A DNA stretch of 64,000 nucleotides from Acidimicrobiia bacterium (GTDB lineage: Bacteria > Actinomycetota > Acidimicrobiia > Acidimicrobiales > SKKL01): assembly GCA_041676705.1 (NCBI GenBank), contig JBAYRL010000004.1:1-64000 (forward strand). Direction: 5' to 3'. Each line of letters opens with the position of its first letter. Within the stretch, counting starts at the first letter, position 1. Positions 35,505-45,721 of the stretch are shown one piece after another. The position numbers and the translations under genes are program-made. The notes beneath the pieces are model-generated. The model was not told the DNA's origin and did no database searches. It was given only the letters and a program-made list of their open reading frames with translations.

Positions 35505-37160
35505 TTACGAGCGGTCCAACCACAGATACTTGTACGGGTTGAGCCCGTATTGGGGCTGGTAGTGGTAACCACGCACGTCTGGACCGAGCACAAGTTCGGT
35601 TACCGCCAACCAGGTTGGAATGGGGTCCATGATGTTCTCAATAACATAACGTTGAATGTCTTGGACTTTCTCGATGCGTTCGTCTTCGTCCATGATCGAA
35701 ATTTGCTCATCGAGCATCTCGTCAAGCTCCGGCGACGAAATCCCAAACCAATTTCGTGGGCTACCAGTTCCTAATTGGCTACGCAGCCATTCGTCAGGCT
35801 CCATAAACGGCGTGATCGGACCGTAACCAATCTCGTAATTCTGAAGGCTCCAGCGATTACTCCAGTAGGTGGCATAGTCGAGTAGCTCGAGTTCAACCTT
35901 GATACCAATCTCCGCAAGGTCAGCAACCAGCCATTCCGCCCCGCTAACAACGACCGGACCGTAACCATTCGTCACAATTAGTTTGGTGGAAAATCCGTCT
36001 GGATATCCGGCCTCGGCCAACAGCTCTTTGGCGCGCTCTGGGTCGTAGGGCAATAGCTCGGCTAGTTCTTCTTGTGGAAGTGCAAACTTGGTTAAGTGAG
36101 TATTAACCGGACCGGTGTAACTCCAGTTTCTAAACAGCGCTTCCGCACCAGCTTCACGATCAATCGCCATGCTCATCGCTTTGCGTACTCGAATATCATC
36201 AAATGGCTTAACAGCAGTATTTATGTAAAGATTCGTCGGTGAGAAACTTAAATAGCTATACAGCCTTGAGCCTGGAATACTACTCAAGATCGAGTCTTTC
36301 TCGCGTGGGTCAATAGAGCTGATTAAGTCAAGCTCGCCAGCCCTAAAAGCGGCGACCCTAGCGCCTGTCTCTGCGATGACAGGCAGAGAAAATCCATCAA
36401 TGCGAGGTATCCCTTCTTCAAAGTAGTTTGGGTTTGCCACATACTCAGTCGTTACGTTTTGTTCCCATTTGGTCATTATGAATGGCCCTGTGCCAATAAC
36501 CATTTTGGCCACATCATATTCACCCTCAACACCTTCACGGGGCATTATCCACATGAAGTGATTACCCAAATAGTTGAGTAATGGTGCGAACGGTTCAGAA
36601 AGGTTGAACACCACCGTAAAATCATCGGGCGCCTCGATAGAATCCACGTTTTCTAACATGTACGATTGATGCCCCATCTCGCGTACTCGCTCGAAGGTGG
36701 CCAGCACATCGTCAGCTACAAATTGGCGGCCGTTCACCGGCGCAATATCATGCCAAAAGACATCGTCACGCAGGTAAAACGTATAAGTAAGCTGGTCGTC
36801 CGAGATTTCCCAACGTTCTGCTAAATCGCCCACGAGCGGAGCTTCCCCATACTCATATTTCGGGTCCATATCGGGCTTAAGCAGGCGATTCGATGCCGCC
36901 CCGACCCGGTCGTGCACGTTGAACGAACCCGAAGCATGCGGATCAAGAGTGTCAGCATCAGAAACCATGTGGGCTTTTAAAAACCCACCTGATATCGGCT
37001 CGCCTTCATCCACTGGCGCTTCATCACCACCGCCTCCCCCAGGCCCAGGTGCTTGAGCACCGCCGTTGGTGTCGGCATTAGAGCCACATGCGGCTGCCAA
37101 CATACCGGTGATCATTATGACACCGAACAGCATTATAATTTTGCGATTTTTAGTTCGCAT
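35505..37160 (-). CDS. Family 5 extracellular solute-binding lipoprotein
   Basis: 551 residues with lipobox LAAACGS and then a Gly/Pro linker. The SBP_bac_5 domain (DppA/OppA/NikA type) shows ADTLDPHASGSFN, LAERWEISDDQLTYTFYLRDDVFWHD, FIMTKWEQN, DDIRVRKAMSMAIDRE and PDGFSTKLIVTNG. It would deliver peptides or other amide/opine-like molecules to an ABC permease, but no permease or ATPase genes are nearby. ATG with GGGGGGAATA. The gene lies downstream of two acyl-CoA ligase genes on the same strand. Confidence 0.9.
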   Translation of the reverse strand: MRTKNRKIIMLFGVIMITGMLAAACGSNADTNGGAQAPGPGGGGGDEAPVDEGEPISGGFLKAHMVSDADTLDPHASGSFNVHDRVGAASNRLLKPDMDPKYEYGEAPLVGDLAERWEISDDQLTYTFYLRDDVFWHDIAPVNGRQFVADDVLATFERVREMGHQSYMLENVDSIEAPDDFTVVFNLSEPFAPLLNYLGNHFMWIMPREGVEGEYDVAKMVIGTGPFIMTKWEQNVTTEYVANPNYFEEGIPRIDGFSLPVIAETGARVAAFRAGELDLISSIDPREKDSILSSIPGSRLYSYLSFSPTNLYINTAVKPFDDIRVRKAMSMAIDREAGAEALFRNWSYTGPVNTHLTKFALPQEELAELLPYDPERAKELLAEAGYPDGFSTKLIVTNGYGPVVVSGAEWLVADLAEIGIKVELELLDYATYWSNRWSLQNYEIGYGPITPFMEPDEWLRSQLGTGSPRNWFGISSPELDEMLDEQISIMDEDERIEKVQDIQRYVIENIMDPIPTWLAVTELVLGPDVRGYHYQPQYGLNPYKYLWLDRS

Positions 37161-37332
37161 TATTCCCCCCAGTTATTGTTTGTATTTTGTTATGACACTT
37201 ATCTCTACCTATCTCATTACACTTAATGTAGCTAGTACTTCATATCCCTAAATCGGTGAACTTCATCCAATTTGACGGCAACCCACGCACATCCGCCTCA
37301 ACAACTATTTGCCTATATTCCCGATGTTCACC

Positions 37333-38934
37333 TCATTGAGCCAACCCTTCAGAAACGGCCTTGCGAGCGGCCTGGCGATATTCATCCCGCAGTAGTCGCT
37401 TGTACAATTTCCCGTTGTCGTGACGTGGGAGTTCGTCGCGAAACTCAACCCGCCTGGGGCACTTGTAGTGAGCCAAACGCTCACGTACAAAAGCAATCAG
37501 TTCGGCCGCTAGCTCGTCAGACGGCTGCACCCCGGGCTGCGGCTCAACAATGGCAATTACCAGCTCACCCCACTCATCATCTGGAATACCAATCACCGCC
37601 ACATCGCCAACCGCCGGATGGGCAATCAACTCGGCCTCAGCCTCGGCTGGATAGATATTTACACCACCCGAAATGATGAGATTGGCATCACGGTCGGTGA
37701 GGAAGAGATAGCCATCCTCATCCATATAACCAATGTCACCCAAGGTGAAATACGCCCCTGAACCATAGCTATAGCTGCGAGCAGTCTTATCAGCATCTTT
37801 GTAATACTCAAAACGGCCCACTTCCGGTGTTTTGAGGTATATAGTGCCGGTTTCATTAGCGCCCACGGCCTCACCGTTCTCATCGAGAATTACCACATGA
37901 TCATCGGTCGGGGGCTTGCCCACAGTACCGGGTTTTGTTAGCCACTCATGACTATCTACCGTGGTGCCCGAGCCCTCAGTAGCGGCATAATATTCATGCA
38001 CAATTGGGCCTAACCACTCGATCAAGCGTTGCTTCACGCTCACCGGGCATGGCGCAGCTCCATGGTTCACATACCTTAGTGACGACAGGTTGTATCTCTG
38101 GCGTGTCTCTTCAGGTAACGACAACATGCGATGAAACATGGTTGGCACCATGTGACTGTGCGTGACCTGGTGTTTTTCAATCAAAGCCAGCGCTCCCTCA
38201 GTGTCCCAGCCGTCCATCAGCACCACGCCAGCACCAGCAATTAACGAGGAATTTAATGAAATTCCCAATGGGGCGGCGTGATAGAGGGGACCAGTCACCA
38301 GGTGAACTGACTCACCAGGCACATAGTTGGTCGGTCCCTCCAAAATTCTTATGGCCTGCTGCAGCGCCACATCGGATGACCGTGCTCGTGACACTCCCTT
38401 TGGCCGCCCAGTGGTGCCCGAGGTATAGAGCATTTGACTAGCGATTTCAGGATCGGTGACGTCACTGCCATCCTGGCCTTCGATTACCGACTCAAAGGTT
38501 TCAAATCCTTCAATCTCGCCCCCAACTGAAATACATACCGTTGCGTTAGGCGCGTGCTGCAAGGCTTCCTGGGCGGCATCGGCGAATCTAACGTCGGCTA
38601 CGAAAACCTTGGCCTCACAATCGTTCAAAATATAGCCGGCCTCTTCCCCACTTAGATGCCAATTAATTGTTGTGTATCGAAGTCCGCTTCGCAGTGCGGC
38701 TTGATTCGATTCGGCAAATTCAGGTCGATTGGCCATCATTATCGCCATCGAATCTCCTGCGTCGACGCCACGGTCGCGCAAGGCCCTCACCAGACGATTA
38801 ATGTTTGCGTTCAACTCAGCAAAGCTACGGTTTCCACTCTCAGAAATAATGGCGGCCACGTCGGGCTGGCGAGCGGCCCAATAAGCCACAGTCATTCCCT
38901 GCCCGATGGCATCGAGTAGCGCTTGATCAGTCAT
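37333..38934 (-). CDS. Acyl-CoA ligase (AMP-forming), copy 1
   Basis: About 533 residues starting MTDQALLDAIGQGM. ANL-family motifs: MLYTSGTTGRPKGVSR (P-loop), YYAATEGSG, TLGDIGYMDEDGYLFLTDR and the catalytic C-terminal lysine in DNGKLYKRLL. Activates a carboxylate to acyl-AMP and then acyl-CoA. The start at 38934 is set by the paralogue next door, whose product begins with the same MTDQALLDA. The C-terminal 110 residues are almost identical to copy 2, while the N-terminal two thirds differ more. Confidence 0.9.
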   Translation of the reverse strand: MTDQALLDAIGQGMTVAYWAARQPDVAAIISESGNRSFAELNANINRLVRALRDRGVDAGDSMAIMMANRPEFAESNQAALRSGLRYTTINWHLSGEEAGYILNDCEAKVFVADVRFADAAQEALQHAPNATVCISVGGEIEGFETFESVIEGQDGSDVTDPEIASQMLYTSGTTGRPKGVSRARSSDVALQQAIRILEGPTNYVPGESVHLVTGPLYHAAPLGISLNSSLIAGAGVVLMDGWDTEGALALIEKHQVTHSHMVPTMFHRMLSLPEETRQRYNLSSLRYVNHGAAPCPVSVKQRLIEWLGPIVHEYYAATEGSGTTVDSHEWLTKPGTVGKPPTDDHVVILDENGEAVGANETGTIYLKTPEVGRFEYYKDADKTARSYSYGSGAYFTLGDIGYMDEDGYLFLTDRDANLIISGGVNIYPAEAEAELIAHPAVGDVAVIGIPDDEWGELVIAIVEPQPGVQPSDELAAELIAFVRERLAHYKCPRRVEFRDELPRHDNGKLYKRLLRDEYRQAARKAVSEGLAQ

Positions 38935-39060
38935 TTGTGCCTCTTCATTCATTCGAAGGTCCCTGCCACAAAGGGCTGTGCGAAGCTTCTAATTCCTTAG
39001 AGCCATACCCGCCTCGCAGCAAAGAAACCTATTGGTGGCTAAATTCTTTACACGCGTTGC

Positions 39061-40647
39061 CTACGAGGTTTGCGGCGAAGCGGCCTGGCGATACTCGTCA
39101 CGCAATAGCCGCTTATACAATTTGCCATTGTCATGTCGAGGTAATTCATCACGAAACTCAACCCGTCTAGGGCACTTGTAATGAGCCAAACGCTCACGTA
39201 CAAAAGCAATCAATTCGGCCGCTAACTCATCACACGGCTGTACCCCGGGCTGCGGTTCAACAATGGCAATTACCAGCTCACCCCACTCATCATCAGGAAT
39301 ACCAATCACCGCCACATCGCCAACGGCTGGATGGGCGATCAGCTCGGCTTCAGCTTCCGCGGGATAGACATTCACGCCACCCGAAATAATTAGGTTGGAA
39401 TCGCGATCAGTTAGGAATAGATACCCATCGTCGTCTATATACCCCACATCACCCAGGGTGAAATAACCGCCCGAGCCATAACTATAACTACGAGCTGTCT
39501 TATCAGCATCCTTATAATATTCAAAGCGTCCTACTTCGGGTGCTTTGAGGTATATAGTGCCGGTTTCGTTGACACCAACCTTGTTTCCGGCCTCGTCCAG
39601 AATAACCACGTGATCATCGGTGGGCGGTTTGCCCACAGTGCCAGGCTTAGTAAGCCATTCATAGCTGTCAACCGTAGTGCCACCGCCTTCGGTAGCCGCA
39701 TAATATTCATATACCACCGGACCGATCCACTCGATTAACCGCTGCTTCACACTAACTGGGCATGGCGCCGCGCCATGATTCACATATTCAAGTGAAGAAA
39801 CATCATATTTATTACGTACCTCCTCTGGCAGCGACAACAGCCGATGAAACATGGTGGGTACCATATGAGTGTGCGTAATTTTATGCTCATCGATTAGTCG
39901 TAATGTTTCTTCGGCATCCCAACCATCCATCATCACCACGGGCACACCACAAATCATCGGGGCATTAAGGTTTTGGTACAGCGGCGCAGCATGATAAAGC
40001 GGCCCGGTACATAAATTCACCGATTCACCCGCTTTGTATTGAGCAGTGCCTTCCAAAAATAGCAACGCCATGTCTCGGGCCACGTCGGGGGTTCGCTCTC
40101 TCGAAACGCCCTTGGGTCGCCCAGTAGTGCCCGAGGTATATAGCATGTGAACACCTGGGCTTGGGTTCTCTATGTCGGAACCCTCCACCCCCGCGATGAC
40201 CTCTTCTAAGCGCTCAAAACCTTCGATTTCTCCCCCAACGGAGATACGCATGGTGGCATTCGGGGCATAGGTCAGCGCTTCGGCAGCCGTACCGGCAAAT
40301 CTTGCATCAGCCACAAAGACTTTGGCCTCACAATCATTCAGAATGTAACCAGCTTCTTCCCCAGTAAGATGCCAATTAATTGTGGTATAACGCATGCCGA
40401 TTCGCTGCGCTGTCTGAACGGCTTCGAAAAATTCTGGGCGATTAGCCATCATGACCGCCATCGAGTCACCATCTTCCACCCCTCGTTCGCGCAGGGCACG
40501 CGAAAGCCGGTTCACATTGGCATTCAATTCAGCAAAGGTACGATCGCCGTTGATGGAGATTACGGCTGGCAAATCAGGCTGTCGCTCGGCCCAGAAAGCA
40601 AGAGCCATGCCCTCGGACGCGGCGTCGAGTAGCGCTTGGTCGGTCAT
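39061..40647 (-). CDS. Acyl-CoA ligase (AMP-forming), copy 2
   Basis: 528 residues, tandem paralogue of the next gene. Same ANL motifs: MLYTSGTTGRPKGVSR, YYAATEGGG, TLGDVGYIDDDGYLF, DNGKLYKRLL. The DNA as well as the protein of the last third is close to copy 1, suggesting a recent duplication or gene conversion limited to the adenylation C-terminal subdomain. Substrate pocket residues differ between copies (NAPMICGVPVVMMDGWD against NSSLIAGAGVVLMDGWD), so specificity may have diverged. Probably co-transcribed with copy 1 (126 bp gap) and possibly the lipoprotein beyond. Confidence 0.9.
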   Translation of the reverse strand: MTDQALLDAASEGMALAFWAERQPDLPAVISINGDRTFAELNANVNRLSRALRERGVEDGDSMAVMMANRPEFFEAVQTAQRIGMRYTTINWHLTGEEAGYILNDCEAKVFVADARFAGTAAEALTYAPNATMRISVGGEIEGFERLEEVIAGVEGSDIENPSPGVHMLYTSGTTGRPKGVSRERTPDVARDMALLFLEGTAQYKAGESVNLCTGPLYHAAPLYQNLNAPMICGVPVVMMDGWDAEETLRLIDEHKITHTHMVPTMFHRLLSLPEEVRNKYDVSSLEYVNHGAAPCPVSVKQRLIEWIGPVVYEYYAATEGGGTTVDSYEWLTKPGTVGKPPTDDHVVILDEAGNKVGVNETGTIYLKAPEVGRFEYYKDADKTARSYSYGSGGYFTLGDVGYIDDDGYLFLTDRDSNLIISGGVNVYPAEAEAELIAHPAVGDVAVIGIPDDEWGELVIAIVEPQPGVQPCDELAAELIAFVRERLAHYKCPRRVEFRDELPRHDNGKLYKRLLRDEYRQAASPQTS

Positions 40648-40841
40648 AAGTTTTACCTCATCTCAGTGAGCGAAACTCTCGCTGTGAAGAGACACCCGGC
40701 AATGCCAAAACTACGAACCCGGCATCAAACCAGAGCGATAGTTCCTTGGATCCCACAGGCCCCCCCTGTGACTCGATTAGTACGAGTACCTTGCACCTTA
40801 GACGATCTGGTGGCGACCTGTCGCCAAACACGACGTTTTCC

Positions 40842-40892
40842 GATCTTGTATTGAGTTTGATGCGCTATCCGCTTGAAAGTCACTACAAGATC
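40842..40892. repeat. 51-bp palindromic repeat, copy D
   Basis: Arms GATCTTGTATTGAGTTT/AAAGTCACTACAAGATC with two mismatches; centre GATGCGCTATCCGCTTG. Nine bases beyond the stop of the minus-strand DUF45-type gene. Confidence 0.9.
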
Positions 40893-40900
40893 AAGGCGAA

Positions 40901-41689
40901 TCAAGCAACGAACCACTTATAGCTGGAACCGGATTCTTGGCGAATGTGTGGATTAAACAATGTTGGCCGCAACGATGCCGGAGAAGCGGGCGTCGGCGTT
41001 TCTAACAAGCGCTGCCGATCGCGCCATTCTGGCAAGACGCTCGTCATGATGGCATCGAACGCCGGTCCGTGGTTACGTTGCAACAGGTGAGCAATCTCAT
41101 GCGCCACTACATAGTCCAAGCAGTGCGGATGCTTTTTCGCGAGTTCTAAACTTAGCCAAATTCGACGAGCTCGAATGCTGCAAGACCCCCACAGAGTTTT
41201 CATACGCCGAATACGCCATTCGGCCACCGGGGCATTCAGCCGTTGCTCCCATTTAGCCACTACATCAGGCATAACATCTTTAAGTTGCTGGCGATACCAG
41301 TCTTCCAGCACCCTTTGGCGTTTAGTGGCATCGGAACCCGGGGGGATTCCAAGGCACAGCCACCCATCTTTTAGTTCAACCAGAGCTCGACCAGGTCGTT
41401 CCACCAGATCTAGTTGACGTTCGACACCCCAAACGAAATGCGTTTCACCAGTGACAAATTGGGGAACCCACGGTGCCGGGGCCGCCCGGAAACGGTTCTG
41501 CTGCTCACGGATCCATGCCATACGGTTAACCACAGCCCGATGAATTTCGGCATTGGGCAGATTTCGGGGTGAGGACACCTTCACCCGGCCATCAGGCTGG
41601 TAGACACGAATGTGTAGATTCTTAATACTTTTTCGAACGAGCTCTATTTCAAGCCCTTGGATAGTCAGCCGAGTTGTAGTGCTTTTCAT
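40901..41689 (-). CDS. YgjP/DUF45-type (M48-like) metal-dependent hydrolase
   Basis: About 262 residues. The zinc motif VVAHEIAHLLQRNHGPAF (HExxH plus a distal His) follows WGSCSIRARRIWLSLELAKKHP, the signature of the YgjP/DUF45 family; the N-terminal half (LVRKSIKNLHIRVYQPDGRVKVSSP) is the conserved beta domain. Biological role unknown; members often sit near restriction or DNA-repair loci, but no such neighbours are seen here. Start MKSTTT at 41689 is preferred; an ATG seven codons upstream is possible. Confidence 0.85.
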   Translation of the reverse strand: MKSTTTRLTIQGLEIELVRKSIKNLHIRVYQPDGRVKVSSPRNLPNAEIHRAVVNRMAWIREQQNRFRAAPAPWVPQFVTGETHFVWGVERQLDLVERPGRALVELKDGWLCLGIPPGSDATKRQRVLEDWYRQQLKDVMPDVVAKWEQRLNAPVAEWRIRRMKTLWGSCSIRARRIWLSLELAKKHPHCLDYVVAHEIAHLLQRNHGPAFDAIMTSVLPEWRDRQRLLETPTPASPASLRPTLFNPHIRQESGSSYKWFVA

Positions 41690-41770
41690 GGAGTTATAGC
41701 GCTTTTCATTCCTGTCCTCACCGGGTTTGCCGAGAATACCCGGCAAACTGTTCACACGGAACCCGGAGAT

Positions 41771-41821
41771 GATCTTGTTATGAGTTTTGTGCGATTAGCG
41801 AAGAAAACTCATAACAAGATC
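41771..41821. repeat. 51-bp palindromic repeat, copy E
   Basis: Arms of 18 perfect base pairs, GATCTTGTTATGAGTTTT/AAAACTCATAACAAGATC. The TA in place of the AG of copies A-C is matched by complementary changes in the other arm. Centre GTGCGATTAGCGAAG. Twenty-eight bases beyond the stop of the minus-strand lipoprotein gene. Confidence 0.92.
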
Positions 41822-41849
41822 GGGAACGAAGACACCAAACAAGCGGCCA

Positions 41850-42893
41850 CTAGTCAGTGATGGCGACCAGTTGGGCAATCGCTAGCCGAGTTTCGGTCGC
41901 ACCAAGTGAGAGATCGTCGCCGGTAGCAGTAATACGAATCGGACTGTCTGGGTGGTTAACGAACAGTTCATGACCGGTATCAAAGGCCTCGAGGCCGTTT
42001 AAACGATGTTCAACAAACGTTCTTGTAAACGGAGAGTTTTGCTTGGCGGTCACCCAATCATCCCAATAGTGGGGTTGGCTAATTCGAACGGTGCCTACCC
42101 CATCAAATTCATTGGCCGCATCATCAAACCGAAATTCACATGCCCAATGGTCAAAGCTCAACTCGTCGATCGAAGACGCCCCACCCGACGCTCGGGTATC
42201 GACAACTTCACCAAAACCTTGCGACACGGTTTGAGCTAATTCTTCACATTCAAGCGGGGCATCGGTGGCGACTAAACCGAGCTGTTCGACCAGCTTCGCA
42301 AGCAAGAAAGCCTCTTGGTAAGAATCGCCAGCCACGGTGGGCTCGAATGTCACGAAGACCATGGCTTCGCCCGTTAAAAGCACCACCCCTTGACCGTCTT
42401 TATAGGCCTCATGCTCGAAGTCATCTATGGCGTTGAAACCATTTTTCGCCGCGAGCTGTTCGGCTCGCACCGCCAACGCGTCGTACAAATCGGTGGAATC
42501 GAAAGCGTCGGAACTAATGCGCACAATCGCCACTTCGCCCCAATTATCCAAGTCGGCAAGGCTGTAGGCACAGCCGCTGAAGGTGTATCCCAATTCGACT
42601 GCCTCAACCGAGTCGTCGTCATCGAAACCCAAATCGGCCGCTAGTCCAAACTCAGCTCCGCCGGTTACTGAATCCACTACCGGGCCACCCAGAATCTCAG
42701 CGATTTCGTCCAACTCGGCGCATTCTTCACCATGATGAATGGTCGAGCTGGTGGATCCTTGCGACGTTGACGTGTTGGCAGTAGTAGTCGTGCTGTTGCG
42801 ACTCGCCTCTGCTTCCTCACCCGAGCCTGAACCACAGGCTGCGGCCAAGGCCATCAATGCAACAACCACCACGGCAAAACTCCGTGAGGTCAT
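41850..42893 (-). CDS. Lipoprotein with two related halves
   Basis: 347 residues. Lipobox LAAACGS after a short signal peptide, then a Ser/Thr-rich linker. Two similar segments follow: CAELDEIAEILGG ... FSGCAYSLADLDNWGEVAIVRIS and CEELAQTVSQGFG ... WACEFRFDDAANEF..GTVRIS, each with a Cys pair, so the domain appears duplicated. It recalls DUF3558-like actinobacterial lipoproteins, without certainty. The start at 42893 has AAGG upstream; a 56-codon in-frame extension is unlikely because it would hide the signal peptide. Confidence 0.72.
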   Translation of the reverse strand: MTSRSFAVVVVALMALAAACGSGSGEEAEASRNSTTTTANTSTSQGSTSSTIHHGEECAELDEIAEILGGPVVDSVTGGAEFGLAADLGFDDDDSVEAVELGYTFSGCAYSLADLDNWGEVAIVRISSDAFDSTDLYDALAVRAEQLAAKNGFNAIDDFEHEAYKDGQGVVLLTGEAMVFVTFEPTVAGDSYQEAFLLAKLVEQLGLVATDAPLECEELAQTVSQGFGEVVDTRASGGASSIDELSFDHWACEFRFDDAANEFDGVGTVRISQPHYWDDWVTAKQNSPFTRTFVEHRLNGLEAFDTGHELFVNHPDSPIRITATGDDLSLGATETRLAIAQLVAITD

Positions 42894-43272
42894 TGCTGCC
42901 TTGTTACGCCTGGCACAACTTTGTTTGCGATTTGTGATGATCACCGTGATCTTGCTCCCGTCATGAAAGGTCATCTTGTTCGATGAACCTGTACAGCATC
43001 CACCCGGGTTTGCCGGGCCTCGCCCCCGCACCCCAAAACCGATAAGAACCATATTCACCAAGCGAATCAGCCCAAGAGCTGCTCGCTACAGTCACCAACA
43101 ACGCAGCCCTTCCATTGGAATTGCGCCGGTTGGTTCGAAAGCCATCTGATTGGCGAGAACCATAGCAGTGGTGAACGCCGATGCTTAATCGCACCTCACA
43201 CGTATTGCCTGCTTATCACCTAGTAACCACTTTTGGCGCAGCCATCTCGACTTTGGTCTAAGGTCCCGGCGC
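42894..43272. other. Divergent upstream region, about 380 bp
   Basis: Separates the starts of the duplicated lipoprotein gene and the broken lipoprotein gene. A 13-bp palindrome GATCACCGTGATC at 42939-42951 could be an operator. Nothing else supported. Confidence 0.35.
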
Positions 43273-45704
43273 ATGAGGTCTGACATCCACAACGTTTACG
43301 CCTCATGGCGGCTGACAGCTTGGTTACGAAGCCTCTTATTGGTGTTGATATTCCTCGTAGCTTTTGGGTGTACCAACGCCAACGATTCAAAAGACGCGTC
43401 AGAAACTCGCCAACCGGGTTCCACCGACACACCAAGCGACACCAACTCGCTAGTCCGCTATAAATTTGGCACCCGATCATCAACGGTTGAAATCGTTAAT
43501 TTTGATGATGATGATGACGACGACACCGACCTACACACCGACGTCGACGACGACCCGTACCCCGATGACACCAGCACACGTTATGTTTCCTTCGAAGAGC
43601 TGATCACCGAAGGTGCCGAAACGGGTGTGTGGGGCTGGGCAGAAGGCACCACCACCGTGCTACAGGTTCTGATTGGAGAGCTGCCCGCAGAGACGATCGA
43701 CGTTTGGGATGACGTCATTCATCACAGCTTCACCGAAGTCACCCAGCTGGGCTTCGAGCTGCTAGATAGTAACAACATATCGCAAGCCGAAAAAGATGAG
43801 CTGCGCCGCCTTCTAAACATTGTGTTGCCGCCGGTTCACAAACTTTTCCCCTCCGAATTTAATGTCGATGAAGGGTCTGAATCGGCAAGCGTCTCGCATC
43901 AAGACCACCTTGAGGAGGCCGGTTCCCTACGTGGCCGTGCCGCACTTGATGGCGATTCTCCGCGAGAAATGGCCAGCCAGCTAAAGGCTGTTAGCTCATC
44001 AAATGGGCTACATGAAGCCGATGGCCCAGACGGGTACCTCACTGTAAACACCGGTCGGCTGGTACGGGTTTCTGATGAGGACTGCGTTAAACCGGCGCTA
44101 AATATGTTTGATGACGTTGACCCTCGGACCAAAGTTGATTGCTGGCAGGTTATTTCCCGAGACGTAAACAGCGTCGAGCTGAAGGTCATCTTTCCTTCGC
44201 CACTTCGTTCACTAGCTTAATCGGCCCTCGATGTAATGCAAGAAACCGTCGAAACCACCACAGATTGGGGTGGAGAAAACATGGATTCAGTCTTACTTAT
44301 AACCGAAGCGCGAAACCCGGGCCTTCTTGGCGTTGCCATAAACCGCGACCGAGACCTCATGGGCGAGCAATGCATGATCTCAATGTTTACCGGCGAGTTC
44401 TACGCGGCAAAGCATGATCTATAACGGGAATTCAACCAGGTAGTCGCGCACGAACAGCTGCACTGTCAACAATTTGCCTCGTTCGGAACCGAACACATAA
44501 ACGCTAAAACAATTGGATCGTCGAAGCTATGGCCGAGATGTTCTCACACCTGATCGTTCCTGACGGCGGTGTGGAACGTAAGTTGATGGGCGATTTTATG
44601 AAACGCTCGGTTCACACCGCTCTCGATCAAATGAGCTATGAAGTTTGGGTTTGGTGGATGTTTCTGGTGAATGAGCATTCACCTAAACATGTGTGGAACT
44701 TACAGGCCGAATTGTTGCCCCAAGGTCTGAACGCTCTGCGAAAAGACCCAGAAATAGCTGAACGCTTTCAGCGTTTCACGATCGACCTCATCACCGTTGG
44801 GGTGCCGACCTACAGCCGACCGGTGCCAGCAAGTTCCCACGGTATTAATTTACCAGAGCCTGCCGAAGGCAAAACTATTACCGTCAAGGTTCAACCCTTC
44901 GTCGCAGCACGCCACGGAATCAGATATAAGAAGGCTCACCTATTTGAACAAGAAGATGTGACCACCTCCAAGGGAGCTGCACACCTAGCACCGGTGAAAG
45001 AACGAATGAACCGCGACGCCTGGAGCGGGTTACTTCCCACAATCCGAACCCCATGTGATGATCCACTTTCCATATTGGCTGCTGTAACCACCACGACCAC
45101 CGACGAACACGAGTTTAAGTTTGAAGTTTCCAAGATTGAACATTATCCATGCGATGCCTGCTTAAGCGGCACTTGGACCTTGGTCAATGACACCTATTCA
45201 GAGGCCATTTTGAAGATGGTGACCAACGAAGGCCTATCGCTCGATGGTTCCACAGTTCGCTTCATCGGCGACTACTTCATCCATTTCAAAGGCGACGGCC
45301 GAGCGTTCACGTGGGGAGATGATTTTGAAACTAGATATCATTTCAAGAACCCGGCTGGAAACTTGGACATTTCGTATTTCATGCGCTGGGTCCAGGGGCT
45401 CGATTACAGCGCTGACGGCAAGATCTTTACCGCTTGGAACATCGCTGTCATCGATTTCGCATCGCGCACCGATCAAGAGGATTACAAGAGTTACACCGAC
45501 CCCAATGTCCATATCAGCGAAAGCGACGGCATGACCGTAGTTATGGATGGTCCGGGCCAAATAATTACGCCATCGGGTTCGGGAAGCTACACGTGTACCA
45601 AGACCCGCTTGACCATCAACTTCGACATGTTCGACGGTGTGCCGCTGATCTATGAGCGTCCAGCGGTGGTGCCTCAACCTCCTGAGGTCGTGCTCAAGGG
45701 TTAG
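43273..45704 (+). pseudogene. Broken gene for a secreted HExxH metallopeptidase-like lipoprotein
   Basis: Three open pieces read as one protein of about 810 codons. Piece 1 (43273-44220) has a signal peptide with lipobox-like VAFGCTN, an Asp run at 43502-43530 and ends at TAA 44218-44220. Continuing in the same frame after that TAA gives SALDVMQETVETT and then piece 2 (44236-44424), ending at TAA 44422-44424. Still in the same frame comes REFNQVVAHEQLHCQQF, a zinc-protease HExxH at 44449-44463. Near the A-run 44506-44509 the coding continues one frame over as NWIVEAMAEMFSH (a likely third zinc ligand Glu) into piece 3 (44529-45704). Adding one base makes the total length a multiple of three. 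Decay, or sequencing errors, could explain it; piece 3 alone lacks signal and zinc motif. Confidence 0.7.
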
Positions 45705-45721
45705 CACGGCAACTTTCTGCT

